This document shows, one piece after another, positions 7,531-16,494 of a DNA stretch of 64,000 nucleotides. The position numbers and the translations under genes were made by a program. Source of the DNA: Symbiodinium natans (Eukaryota > Sar > Dinophyceae > Suessiales > Symbiodiniaceae); assembly GCA_905221605.1 (NCBI GenBank), contig CAJNDS010001890.1, positions 434,001-498,000 of the forward strand, given 5' to 3'. The notes below the pieces were generated by a model. That model made no database searches. It was not told the origin of the DNA and was given only the letters and a program-made list of their open reading frames with translations. Position 1 is the stretch's first letter, and each line of letters opens with the position of its first letter.

Positions 7531-8657
7531 GTGTCACATGGCTGCCAGCGTGCCCTGAGCATCTACATGCCAATGTTCAAGCAGCTGCTGATGATCTGGG
7601 CAGCCGCGGGAAATGTTTTGGACTGGTCCTTGCTCGAAAAAACCTGGAAGGTCCCCTGTGGACCGGTCGCAGTGGCGAGACTATGTCACCTGGTAAAAGG
7701 GCCTCAAAGGTTGAAGCGTTTGAGGAAGCTTGTGAACGATGCCCTTGCATTGCGCGGCTTGCCTACAACCAGGCTTACTATCATTCCCGTTCCCATCCCT
7801 GAGATGGTCGCGCCCGCCAGGAGGCGTTTTGCAGAAGCACTAGGCCAGGTCATGCCTCGCCAGGTGGTGGAATGCACTGCAAGATCCGCCCCCATAAAGA
7901 CTCCTGGACGCATGCGCGAGATGCAAAAAATCTTGATTGGGAAGTTTTCCGCTGCATGCCAGAAGGCACTATGCAGGATGTGCTCCAGGGCCGTGCTATG
8001 CAGAGAGTGGAGAAAGCCTGGGATGTCCCCCGGTTCCTGAAGAACGGTGAGCTGAATGTGAAGTTCCAGCAGCGCCTAGGGAAAGCTTTCGCGCTAGTCG
8101 CTGCTTGCAGGGGCTGTCGCCTGCCCAAAGAGGACTTGCATGCATACCGTCGGCGTCGAGATGCTTGCAGTGCCCAATACAATGCCCACACCCAAAGCAC
8201 GCAGCCTACATCGACCTGCTCCCTCATACCGGACGACAAATGCAAGAAGTTCGCCTGGAGAATGCCTCGGGATGTCTATCATTTTCTTCTCGCATACTTC
8301 GTGATGCTCGCCGCCAACTGGCAGGTGACCGCCATTTGCGCCGTGTCTGCAAACCAGCTGGTCTTTGATCTCGTCATGGCCCTCATCCCTAAGCACCTTG
8401 TGAGCTTCCTCGGGCTGAGCCGGCGAACCTGGATCCTACCATATGCCTACGCAACAATCAAGGCAAAGTGCTTCAAAGCAGCTGGGCGTGCCGGTCGTAG
8501 CTGTTTCGCGGAGGGGCACTCCTGCATCCTGAAATCATCAGCTGGGCAACGTGGCCGAAGAAGTCCTGCTGGCGGATGGTGTCCAGGGGCTTGCAGATTG
8601 CCCTCGAGTGTGGCCCTGAAAATTGGCAAGTCTGGAATCTACGCGATGCCCCAGTGA
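7531..8657 (+). pseudogene. Reverse-transcriptase-like region, N-terminal part, frameshifted
   Basis: Two overlapping plus-strand frames, 7531-8040 and 7872-8657, read as one protein with a frame change somewhere in 7860-7990. The second contains features expected before a reverse transcriptase palm: DDKCKKFAWRMPRDVYHFLL, then ANWQVTAICAVSANQLVFD, then ILPYAYATIKAKCF and a Cys/His segment GRSCFAEGHSC. After that Cys/His segment the sense continues one frame over near 8535, where a single-base loss in CTGAAATCATC would explain the change. Introns could explain one of the shifts, but the second looks like decay. Confidence in reverse transcriptase comes mainly from the downstream YVDD. Confidence 0.5.
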
Positions 8658-9613
8658 TCATCCGCAAGAGGCTCTCAAAGTTGCATGTTCCAGACAGCCG
8701 CTTCACATGTGAAAGGTGTGGATGTGCCAAGGCGCCCTGGCAGGCCACCGTGCATGACGCTGGCCAATTCTTCGAGTGTGTCACAGTGACAGATGCACTG
8801 CATGCTGCGCGTGAGACCCTCCAGATCACCGCTGAGCGCACAGGTTGTTTCTACACATGTGTCTTTCGCAGGAAGAAGGCTGGCTTTCTGTCGCCACACA
8901 GATTCCGTTTCCTGCCGCGCCGGTTCCGGTTCCGTTGTTTTGATTTCCAAGAGCTTTTCCTGGTGTTTGCTGCTGCGGTCTCCGTCACCTACGTCTCCGT
9001 CGGTGACCGCATAGTCAAACTCTCGACGTTGTGCATTGGTGGCATCATGTCCATGATTGCTTCTGCCATGGTCCTTTGCATAAGTGAACACAAGTGTTTA
9101 CAGAACCGTGCGGAGTGGCAGGCTGCGAGTTTTTCAGCTTCTTTACCCTGGTCACGCCAAGTCGCAGCCCTGCGATACGTAGATGACTTGCTGCAGGTGA
9201 GTGCAATGTATTGTGCCAAATGCTTGGCAGAGGTGCCGGGCCTAGTGTACGAGGTTCCCTTCAATCTCGCGGCGTCGGGCACGAAAGTCACCTGGATCGA
9301 CTTGTGTTTAGATCTGGACCTGGAGTCCCCAGCAATCGGCATGGCGCAGAAGCCTGTGATCATTCAACCACCATGGGCAGCTAAGCAGGGATATGTGCGA
9401 TCATGGCTATGTGGGCGTTTTGCTAGATGGCAGCAAGTGAGACTTTCTAAGGAACAGACAGTTGCAGAGGTGATGCATGCCTTTTGGGAATTGCTCCAAA
9501 ATGGATATTCGCTGAAGATGCTCAGGGCCGTAGCGTTTTCTTTCAAGCATGAGCGATGGACAGCTGAGTTTCAGGCGCTTCGAGCCTGTTACTTTGTTGC
9601 AAAGTCCTGCTAA
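8576..9613 (+). pseudogene. Reverse-transcriptase-like palm region with YVDD
   Basis: A 345-codon frame. It has a Cys cluster (FTCERCGCAK) near residue 43, a hydrophobic segment near 150-185, and ALRYVDDLLQVSAMYCAKC, in which YVDD at 9176-9187 matches the catalytic box of reverse transcriptases (YxDD). After it come VYEVPFNLAASGTKVTWIDL, like the strand after the active site, and a PPWAAKQGYVRSWL segment. The hydrophobic middle part is Phe/Arg-rich and looks damaged or low quality. The region is contiguous in sense with 7872-8657 through a frameshift, so an intact enzyme is not encoded here. The nuclease-like frame lies upstream and the RS-rich frame follows directly. Confidence 0.6.
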
Positions 9614-9680
9614 TCAGACATTCGGGAAGAACCAGGCCCAAGCTCGCTGTTTTTCAGCCACAGCCTTCGCCGTGAATGCC

Positions 9681-10520
9681 ATGTTCCCGCTACTCCTGCA
9701 GTTGGCGCTGCTCGTGGGATGGGCTTTGGGACCCGTTATGGCTACGAATCGCGTAGGAAGAAACGGTGAGCGTTTCAGACCTGGAAAACCAAGCGGCTCT
9801 GGAAGGAGGAACGATGAGCACGCGCTCCATCCAGAAGCTGTTCAGCGCTTAGTGCTGGATATCCGAACCGATGATGTGGGCAGATCTCGCAAAAGAAGCC
9901 GCCGAAATCGGCGCCGCTCATCCTCCTCAGAGTCGAGCTCTTCTTCCCGCAACAAGAAGAAAGACAAGCAGGAGATCGCTCGCTTGAAGGCCCTCTTGGC
10001 AGAGAAAGAGGCCGAAGAAAGCAAGCGCAAGGCTGAACAGAAGCTGGCAGATGCGGAAACTGCTAGGAAGCGTGAAATGGAAGATTTCAAGGCGTCAGTC
10101 TTGGCACTACTTCCAAAGAAGCCTTCTCAAGTGCTGGTGCCTTCAGAGAAAGGTGTGGAGCAGAAGACTGCTTTTACTGCAGAGGTGGCCCAGCGTGCGG
10201 GCTATTTCGTGCATGAAGTGGCCGACTTCGCAGGGTCTGCCTCCTGGGATGATGTGGAAACCAGGCTAAAGGATGTCTCCAACACGAAGCTGAAGGAGAT
10301 GTTGCAGCGCAAGGGTGTTGCCGAAGTACCATCATCCAAGCCGGCTGTGATCAAAGCCGCCATGCGCATATGGTGTATTGATCTGCAACCGGTCGGAATG
10401 CAGCACCCTCAACCACGTAGGTTTTCAGTAGGTTTTTTGGTTACAAATGTGGTTTTTTCCGGATATGTTCTCCCAAAAAAATCAAGGGTTGGATTAGTAA
10501 ATTTGTGTGGTATCCCCTGA
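9681..10520 (+). CDS. RS-rich coiled-coil protein, possible retroelement ORF
   Basis: About 279 codons from the ATG at 9681 (MFPLLLQLALLVGWALG), with an alternative start at 9738 (MATNRVGRNGERF). The frame is open from 9549 but overlaps the preceding region there. The order of parts is: a hydrophobic N-terminus, a basic Gly/Arg segment, an Arg/Ser tract (SRRNRRRSSSSESSSSSRN), then a long Lys/Glu/Ala coiled coil (ARLKALLAEKEAEESKRKAE onward) of about 60 residues, then WDDVETRLKDVSNTKLKEML, which could be a small helical (SAP-like) module, ending with a hydrophobic tail that may be non-coding read-through. RS plus coiled coil suits a nucleic-acid-binding gag-like role, but that is inference from position after a reverse-transcriptase-like region. 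Confidence 0.5.
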   Translation: MFPLLLQLALLVGWALGPVMATNRVGRNGERFRPGKPSGSGRRNDEHALHPEAVQRLVLDIRTDDVGRSRKRSRRNRRRSSSSESSSSSRNKKKDKQEIARLKALLAEKEAEESKRKAEQKLADAETARKREMEDFKASVLALLPKKPSQVLVPSEKGVEQKTAFTAEVAQRAGYFVHEVADFAGSASWDDVETRLKDVSNTKLKEMLQRKGVAEVPSSKPAVIKAAMRIWCIDLQPVGMQHPQPRRFSVGFLVTNVVFSGYVLPKKSRVGLVNLCGIP

Positions 10521-10880
10521 TTCTTTTTGCACCACCCAACATTTGAACAGTTCATCGGTTGCAAGCTAAAAAAAATCCAGTGGTCAGAGATATGTAAGGG
10601 ATATCACCTTCCGTTTGGCAGGTCAGCGCCCATTACACAAAATCAGTGTTTCACACCATTTTTTAAACGTGTGACATCTGTAGCCCTGGCAACCAGAGAA
10701 CTTTACATGTAAAGTGTCAGCCACGTCTCCACTGTCTCAGTTGCTTGGGCACAGGTACATGTCGCCCCGCAAGTTTTTTGGTTTTCCTTCCAGTTGCCAT
10801 GTGTTCAGGCTCAGAATCTCTACATACTCATGTGTAGAGATCCTGTCTGCTCGCCACTGCGCCGTGGGCTTCTCGGACCC
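10521..10880. other. Spacer without recognisable gene
   Basis: A/T-richer sequence following the RS-rich frame. I see no domain, no repeat and no conserved copy elsewhere in the window. Confidence 0.5.
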
Positions 10881-10904
10881 TCTGTCCTCTGTTGGCTGCC
10901 AGCA

Positions 10905-11575
10905 ACACCGCGCCGCGCGCCGCGTGGGAGCGCGTCGCGCGCCGCGCGGTAGCGCGCCGCGTGCCGCGTGGCCGCGCGGCGCGGCGCGCGCGCTACGGCG
11001 CGCGCGCGGCGCGCCTTGACGCGGCGCGTGGCGCGCCAAAAACGCGGCGCATGCCGCGCCACAACACGTAGCAGGACTTTTTGTGGGTTGAGGGTTGAAG
11101 GCAAGTACAGGTGCTAAGGTTGAGGGCTGACGGGTTGTCAGAGGAGGTTGGGGCCTTTCCCGTCCAACGCGCCGCGCGGCGCTGGGCTGCGCGATGCAAC
11201 GCGTCGCGCGGCGCGGTGCCACGCGTCGCGCGGCGCGCCCCCACGCGTCGCGCGGCGCGCCGCCACGCGTCGCGCGTCGCGCGGCATAGCGACGCGCGGC
11301 GCGCCGCCATGCGCCGCCATGCGCCGCGTGGCGGCGCGCCGCGCGACGCGGGAGTTCAGGGGGAGGTTTAGGCTTATGTGTACATTGTATGTGGGCCATC
11401 CGAGGGTCTACCATGCTTAAATGGACTTGTAAAAGGAGGTTGGGGAAAGAGCTTGTGCTCCATGCGGCGCCAGGGGCGCGGTGCACGCCGTGCAGTCATC
11501 ACGCGCCGCGCGCCGCGCGGTCACGCGCCGCGCGCCGCGCAGGCACGCGCCGCGCGCCGCGCGGAAGGCGGATAT
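10905..11575. repeat. Extreme GC palindromic block (CGCGCCGCGCG family)
   Basis: Three dense patches (10905-11062, 11165-11352, 11500-11565) consist of overlapping GCGCGCC, CGCGCGGCGCG and CACGCGTCGCGCGGC words, nearly all self-complementary. They are separated by ordinary sequence. A small satellite patch is at 11700-11720 and a scattered one at 11855-11915. The long open frames here on both strands (Arg/Ala only) follow from the GC palindromes and are not called as genes. Confidence 0.8.
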
Positions 11576-11579
11576 GCCA

Positions 11580-12385
11580 CCGCTTGTCGGTACGGGTTGT
11601 GGACTTCTAGCCCACAGGATTCGGGGTTGTAGGTAGATTCTCCTGGGTCAGCTTGACCGTGCTCATGCACTCAAAAAGGACCTTAAGTGCGGAGATTCCT
11701 GCGCGCCGTGCGCCGCGGCCTGGCAACATTGTTGCAATGCTTCAGACTTCAATTAAGGGTCAGAAACATGACGCATGCTTCGGTTGCGCAGGCTGCGAAA
11801 CACCTTTCGGGTCAGGGGCTGAAAGGGTTTCGGGTTTAGGGTTGCGGGCTGCGGGCGCCGTCGGCACGCGCCGCGTGTCGCGTGCATGCGGAGGTTTCAG
11901 GTACGCCGCGTGTCGAGGTTTCAGCTTTAGTTGTTAAGGTTCAGGGCTTAGGGTTTTAGGGTTCAGGGTTCAAGCTTCATGGAGCTTTCAGACTTTAAAC
12001 TTCCAAGGGGCTTATGCCGCAAGATGATTTAAAACTTCAAGGGAGTTTCGGGACATCAAGAAGCTGAGAAACTTCAAAGGAGTTTAGGGGCCTCAAAAAG
12101 CTTACAATTAAAAGCTTACGGGAGCTTCGGGGCATGGAATCCTATAGTACCAGTCTATGATATTTTGGAATTTTTTGGATATTTTGTGTGGGATTTGCCT
12201 ATATGTTGAAGGCATTTATATTTTGGGAATAGTTTTTATGAATATGACTACTTGATATTTGTTATTTTGGGTTTTAGGAGGTTTAGGATGTAGGATGGGG
12301 AGAATTATGGGATTTGGTGTTGCTTTTATTTGGGATTTGGGCTGGCAGGTTAAGGATTTCTGCTAGAAGCAAGCAATAGGGATTC
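11580..12385. other. Spacer with weak telomere-like words
   Basis: Short GGGTTTAGGG/GGGTTCAGGG patches at 11825-11850 and 11935-11970, then repeated AAACTTC-AAGGGAGTTTCGGG/AAAGCTTACGGGAGCTTCGGG phrases at about 11995-12140, then T-rich sequence with TATTTTGG words. No gene is supported. Confidence 0.5.
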
Positions 12386-12387
12386 CC

Positions 12388-12585
12388 GCGTGTCCCGTGT
12401 GTCCCGCCCGTGTCCCGCGTGTCCCGCCCGGCGTCTAGCGTGTCCCGCCCGTTGTCCCGCGTGTCCCGCCCGGTGTCCCGCGTGTCCCGCCCGTTGTCCC
12501 GCGCGTCCCGCCCGGTGTCCCGCATGTCCCGCCCGCTGTCCCGCGTGTCCCGCCCGGTGTCCCGCGTGTCCCGCCTGGTGCGAGC
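12388..12585. repeat. 21-bp minisatellite
   Basis: About nine tandem units of CGTGTCCCGCCCG(T/G)TGTCCCG, 21 bases each, with a T/G alternation inside the unit so that adjacent copies tend to differ (an approximate 42-bp higher-order period). Because 21 is a multiple of three, every frame stays open. The resulting Gly/Arg/Asp/Thr or Pro/Cys/Arg peptides are not evidence of a gene. Confidence 0.9.
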
Positions 12586-12804
12586 ACGACACTTGAGCTT
12601 GAATTTTGGAACCACTTCAAAGTACCTGAATTTAAGAATGCCTTTTTGGACGCTCACTTGCTTTGGCCCGGAAGGGGCCCTGAAATCCAAAACTTAAAGA
12701 TGTTTTTGGGCAAATTTGTTGAGAGCGGTATGATGCTGGATAGGGTTTGACTGTTTGACGTGCAGAAGAGGTGCCTTGACACTTTTTGCGCGACTAAGAC
12801 GATC

Positions 12805-12985
12805 AGAGAGCGCTCAAAATTCACGAGCTTTGCAAAGAGGTCCGAAGTCCAGGTCACACTAAACGCGCGCTCAAAATCCATGAGCTTTGCGAAGAGATCC
12901 TAAACCCTGAGCCTGCTCTTTTGGGCAAAAAAAAGGTGAGCGCTCAAAATTAATTCCATGAGCTTTGCAAGGAGACCCCAAACCC
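12805..12985. repeat. Three spaced copies of a short GAGCTTTGC-containing repeat
   Basis: The phrase GCGCTCAAAAT...C(A/C)(T/C)GAGCTTTGC(A/G)A(A/G)(G/A)GAG recurs at about 12811, 12870 and 12939, each followed by a short divergent sequence; the last two are followed by CCTAAACCC/CCCAAACCC words. It looks like a small degraded tandem repeat of 55-75 bases. Confidence 0.6.
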
Positions 12986-13254
12986 CGAACCAGCACCCGG
13001 CAAAGTTGGACAGTCTCACGTGGTATGCGCAACGTGAAGAATAGCCAGACAAATAAGCACGCAATGAGGAGAACAGAATGAGGAGAACAGAAATTGGAAT
13101 ATGCGCGTTTGTGTTGTTTGGAGCAGCTCCTGGCACATGAAAGTCTGACAACCTTGCACGCACCAGGGCCATTGTGGTAAGGGCGGGACACGCGGGGACG
13201 CTTTGAAGATGAAACATTTTCAAACTGAGACACGTGGGGCACTTGGGAAAAGAT

Positions 13255-14475
13255 GCCCCGTCTGCGTCTCTTAAAGTGCAGAGAAGAGGTGCCCCGTCTG
13301 TATCTTTTGAACTGTAGAGAAGAGGTGCCCCGTCTGTATCTCTTAAAGTGTAGAGAAGAAGTGACCCGTCTGGATCTCTTGAAATTCTTGAAGTGTATAG
13401 AAGAGCTGCCCGGTCTGTATCTCTGAGAGTGTAGAGAAGAGGTGCCCCGTCTGTATCTTTTAAAGTGTAAAAAAGAGGTGCCCGGTCTGCATCTCTTAAA
13501 CTGCAGAGAAGAGGTGCCCCGTCTGTGTCTTCAGTGTAGAGAAGTGGTGCCCTGTCTGTATCTCTGAGGCTGCAGAGAAGAGGTGCCCCGTGTGTATCTC
13601 TTAAGCTGTAGAGAAGAGGTGCCCCGTCTGTATCTCTTAAATTGTAAAGAAGAGGTGCCCCGCCTGTATCTCTGCAAGCGCAGAGAAGAGGCGCCCCGTC
13701 TGTATCTCTTGAAGTGTAGGGAAGAGGTGCCCCGTCTGAATCTCTTAGAGTGTAGAGAAGAGGTGCCCCGCCTGCATCTCTTAAAGTGTAGAGAAGAGGT
13801 GCCCCGCATGTATCTTTTAAAAAGTAGAGAAGAGGTGCCCCCTGTATCTCTTAAGGTGTTGAGAAGAGGTGCCCCGCCTGTATCTCTTAAGGTGTTGAGA
13901 AGAGGTGCCCGTCTGTATCTCTTAAATTGTAGAGAAGAAGGGTTTAGGGTTTACGGTTTAGGGTTTAGGGTTTAGGGTTTAGGGTTTAGGGTTTGAGGTG
14001 CCCCGTCCATATCTCTTGAACTAGTGTAAAGGCGAGGTGCCCCGCTTGTATCTCTTAAAATGTAAAGAAGAGGTGCCCCGTCTGTATCTCTTACGGTGTA
14101 GAGAAGATGTGCCCCATCTGTATTTCTTAAAATGTAGAGAAGAAGTGCCCGGTCTGTATCTCTTAAACTGCAGAGAAGAGGTGCCACGTCTCTAGATGCT
14201 CTTAAGTGTAGAGAAGCGGTGCCCCGTCTGTATCACTTCAATTGTAGACAAAAGGTGCCCCGTCTGTATCTCTTAAAGTGTAGTGAAGAGGTGCCCCGTC
14301 TGTATCTCTTAACACAAAGAGAAGAGGTGCCCCGTCTGTATCTCTTACAGTAAAGTGTAGAAAAGAGGTGCCGCGTCTGTATCTCTTAGAAGAGGTCCCC
14401 CACGTATCTCTTAAAGTGTAGAGAAGAGCCCCATCTGCATCTCTTAAAGTATAGAGAAAAGGTGCCCCATCTGAC
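13255..14475. repeat. 36-bp minisatellite, about 33 units
   Basis: The unit is close to GTAGAGAAGAGGTGCCCC plus GTCTGTATCTCTTAAAGT, 36 bases, repeated across 1.2 kb with substitutions and a few small indels (for example shortened units near 13845, 13900 and 14390). Open frames that cross it are a consequence of the period being divisible by three. The repeat is not CRISPR-like: the units are contiguous and there are no unique spacers. Confidence 0.92.
13939..13997 (+). repeat. Telomere-like tract inserted inside the 36-bp minisatellite
   Basis: About seven GGGTTTA units (one is GGGTTTACGG) interrupt a minisatellite unit between GTAGAGAAGA and AGGTGCCCCGTC. The repeat resumes at the position where it stopped, so the tract reads as a clean insertion into an existing array. 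Confidence 0.85.
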
Positions 14476-14479
14476 TACA

Positions 14480-15336
14480 TACCTAAACCCTGAAAACAAG
14501 AACCACCCTTTTTCGAGCTACTTTTCGACGAAATCTCTGTTCATTGAAGGACATCCCACAGGCAGACTGCCACGCGCCCACCAAGAAAAACAGCCCCCTT
14601 GTTTTGTGCGTGTGGGGCCCATAAACCCAAATTCAAATACATCTTCCCGAAAAACTTGCCAATCATTGGTTTTCTGGGTTTGGTCCTTGAAAATGCTCCA
14701 ACCCGAAAATCCGCATACCGACCGGTCGTAGATCAATACTACATACATGCGCAGCTTGCGTGCGGAGTTTCCTAAGGTCCAGTGAGAGGCTGCGTACAAG
14801 CTTTCAAGCCACAGACTCTGCGTGGACAAGTTTGCCATCTGCGTGTTTTTCCTGGCAGGGGCCCTGACTGTATTTGTTTGTGCGAAAGCAAGCCCAGATC
14901 TGGCCTGCCATCTTGGCTGGCACATCCCCTAGAGGTTGCAAGCGCCGTTCGCACTCTAACAATTCACAGAGGGCTTGTGCAGCAGTTCGAAGCTTGGGTG
15001 GGCAAGGCCATCCTGATGTTTGGGGCCGCAGTTCCTGCAGTCACGGTGATGAGCATTCTTGGATGGGCCTCCCCTGATGTTCTCAGGCGCTGTATGCCTT
15101 GCATATTTTCAGGTGCCAGGAATCAGGAAGCGCCCGCAAGAAGTTGTGAAGCCTGCAGAAGCAAGCTTCCCCACAAGCTTCGTTTACAAGCATTTCGATG
15201 ATCCCTGTGAGCTGATGTTTCACGTTCCGGCACGGTACCCACATCACAAGCTGTAGACAGGTTTTTCATGTGCTTTGCTTGTCCATGAGACATTGTGTCC
15301 AGGTGTGCAATATTGAAGCCCATTTCTTGTAGGAGG
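14480..15336. other. Spacer without firm gene
   Basis: Non-repetitive sequence. A plus-strand frame at 14782-15201 is open for 139 codons and has a hydrophobic stretch, but it lacks a recognisable domain and is not repeated elsewhere, so I do not call it. Confidence 0.5.
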
Positions 15337-15614
15337 GATGCGCTAAACTTGCAATGCCTGTGATGCATCGTAGTCTCCCCTGTAAGCCGCAGTTCGTCTT
15401 TCCAGGTCTGTTATCTTTCAGCCGCGCAGGCAGAATCAAATTGGCGCGTCCCCGTTTTCATGAAAGCGGCTTGCGCAGCACTACGCTCAAGCCATCTTGC
15501 TGCTGAAACCAGCAGCGGGGAGTGCACAGCAGAGAGCGCTCACGTTCCCCCGGCTCTCGAGATGGCACGAGTTGCAGCGTGTTGAAAAGAATCTGCATTG
15601 AAGTCCATTTGTTG
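15337..15614 (+). repeat. 278-bp direct repeat, right copy
   Basis: Nearly identical to 6119-6396, in the same orientation, about 9.2 kb downstream. Substitutions seen by eye: two G-to-A near the start, one A-to-G near the middle and one C-to-T near the end. After it the sequence diverges into homopolymer-rich DNA rather than a second nuclease-like frame. Confidence 0.85.
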
Positions 15615-16035
15615 AGGCGCCCAAGCAAGTCGATATGTAGCCCCCCAAGAAAATATAGTGCGCATTCACAAAACATGCTAAATCAACCAGCCTACACGAC
15701 AAAAAGCACGCAACTAAAAAACGTCCAACATCATGAGCCCCCCCCCCCCCCAAGAGGTTCACCCCCCTCCGCCCGTTGCCCCTGCTTCCACAAAGCACGA
15801 AAAAAGGAAAACATGTTTTTGTTGCAGTGTCCTGTAAAAGCCGATCTGTCGCCAAAGTCAAAGAGAAACGAAACGGGTTCTTAGCAAAACATACCAAAAC
15901 AAGAACCCCCCCCCCCCAGGAAAAAAAAAAAAAAAAAAAAAAAACGTCACTAAACCCTAAAAAACCATGAAAAACCATGAACCCTTGGAGAACCCTCGAA
16001 GTGGTTCGTGCCCCCGGGGCTTTCTTACCCCCGGT
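15615..16035. other. Homopolymer-rich junction sequence
   Basis: Contains C-runs (15739-15750, 15907-15917), an A-run of about 24 (15921-15944), and AAACCATGAAAAACC repeats. It separates the right direct repeat from the start of the 15-kb tandem array. Confidence 0.6.
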
Positions 16036-16105
16036 TACAGCAGACCTGCTGCGGTGTCTAATGGCGTCTAGATAGCGGCGTGATCTCTGCAATAGGCCAT
16101 ATTTG

Positions 16106-16149
16106 CCCCCCACCCCCCCCCCCCCCCCCCCCCCCCCCGCCCCCCCCCA
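16106..16149. repeat. Poly-C tract at unit start (copies in every unit)
   Basis: An almost pure C run of about 43 bases. The equivalent tracts in the other units are at 31181-31207, 46421-46434 and 59818-59839, so its length differs in each unit while the flanks match. It lies 350-400 bases beyond the stop of the ankyrin/membrane gene on the transcribed side. Confidence 0.9.
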
Positions 16150-16494
16150 GGAGAGCCATGCAATGGCCAGCCACCGCCTTCCGACCAACTTCGCTCGTGC
16201 AGTTTGCCACACCCGGCCTGACTATGAACGTCAGAGGTTCCAAAAGGGACCTCCTTTCCCTCCCCAACGATCCCTATATGTAACATGGAAGTTCTTTAGT
16301 TTGAGAACCGATTTCACGCGCTGGGCATTGAGTCCTGCGTGGGGTATAGTGATCCCGCGGGCTGCCCAGGAAATTCCCGGATGACTAGAAACCCAGCAAG
16401 CAGGCCGAGGCAGCCGCCGTGCAGCATTTACAAGTGCATACTGCGTACATATTGTGGACATGTCAATGAGACCGTCTGAGTGCCTACAGGGGCT

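Noticed and set aside
10737-11486. Arg/Ala-rich open frames on both strands
   Set aside because: Produced by GC palindromes that lack stop codons in any frame; no domain or conservation.
12283-12697. Gly/Arg/Asp/Thr and Pro/Cys repeat peptides
   Set aside because: Translation of a 21-bp minisatellite, open in all frames.
13255-14475. Possible CRISPR-like array
   Set aside because: Units are contiguous, vary in sequence and have no spacers; eukaryotic minisatellite.
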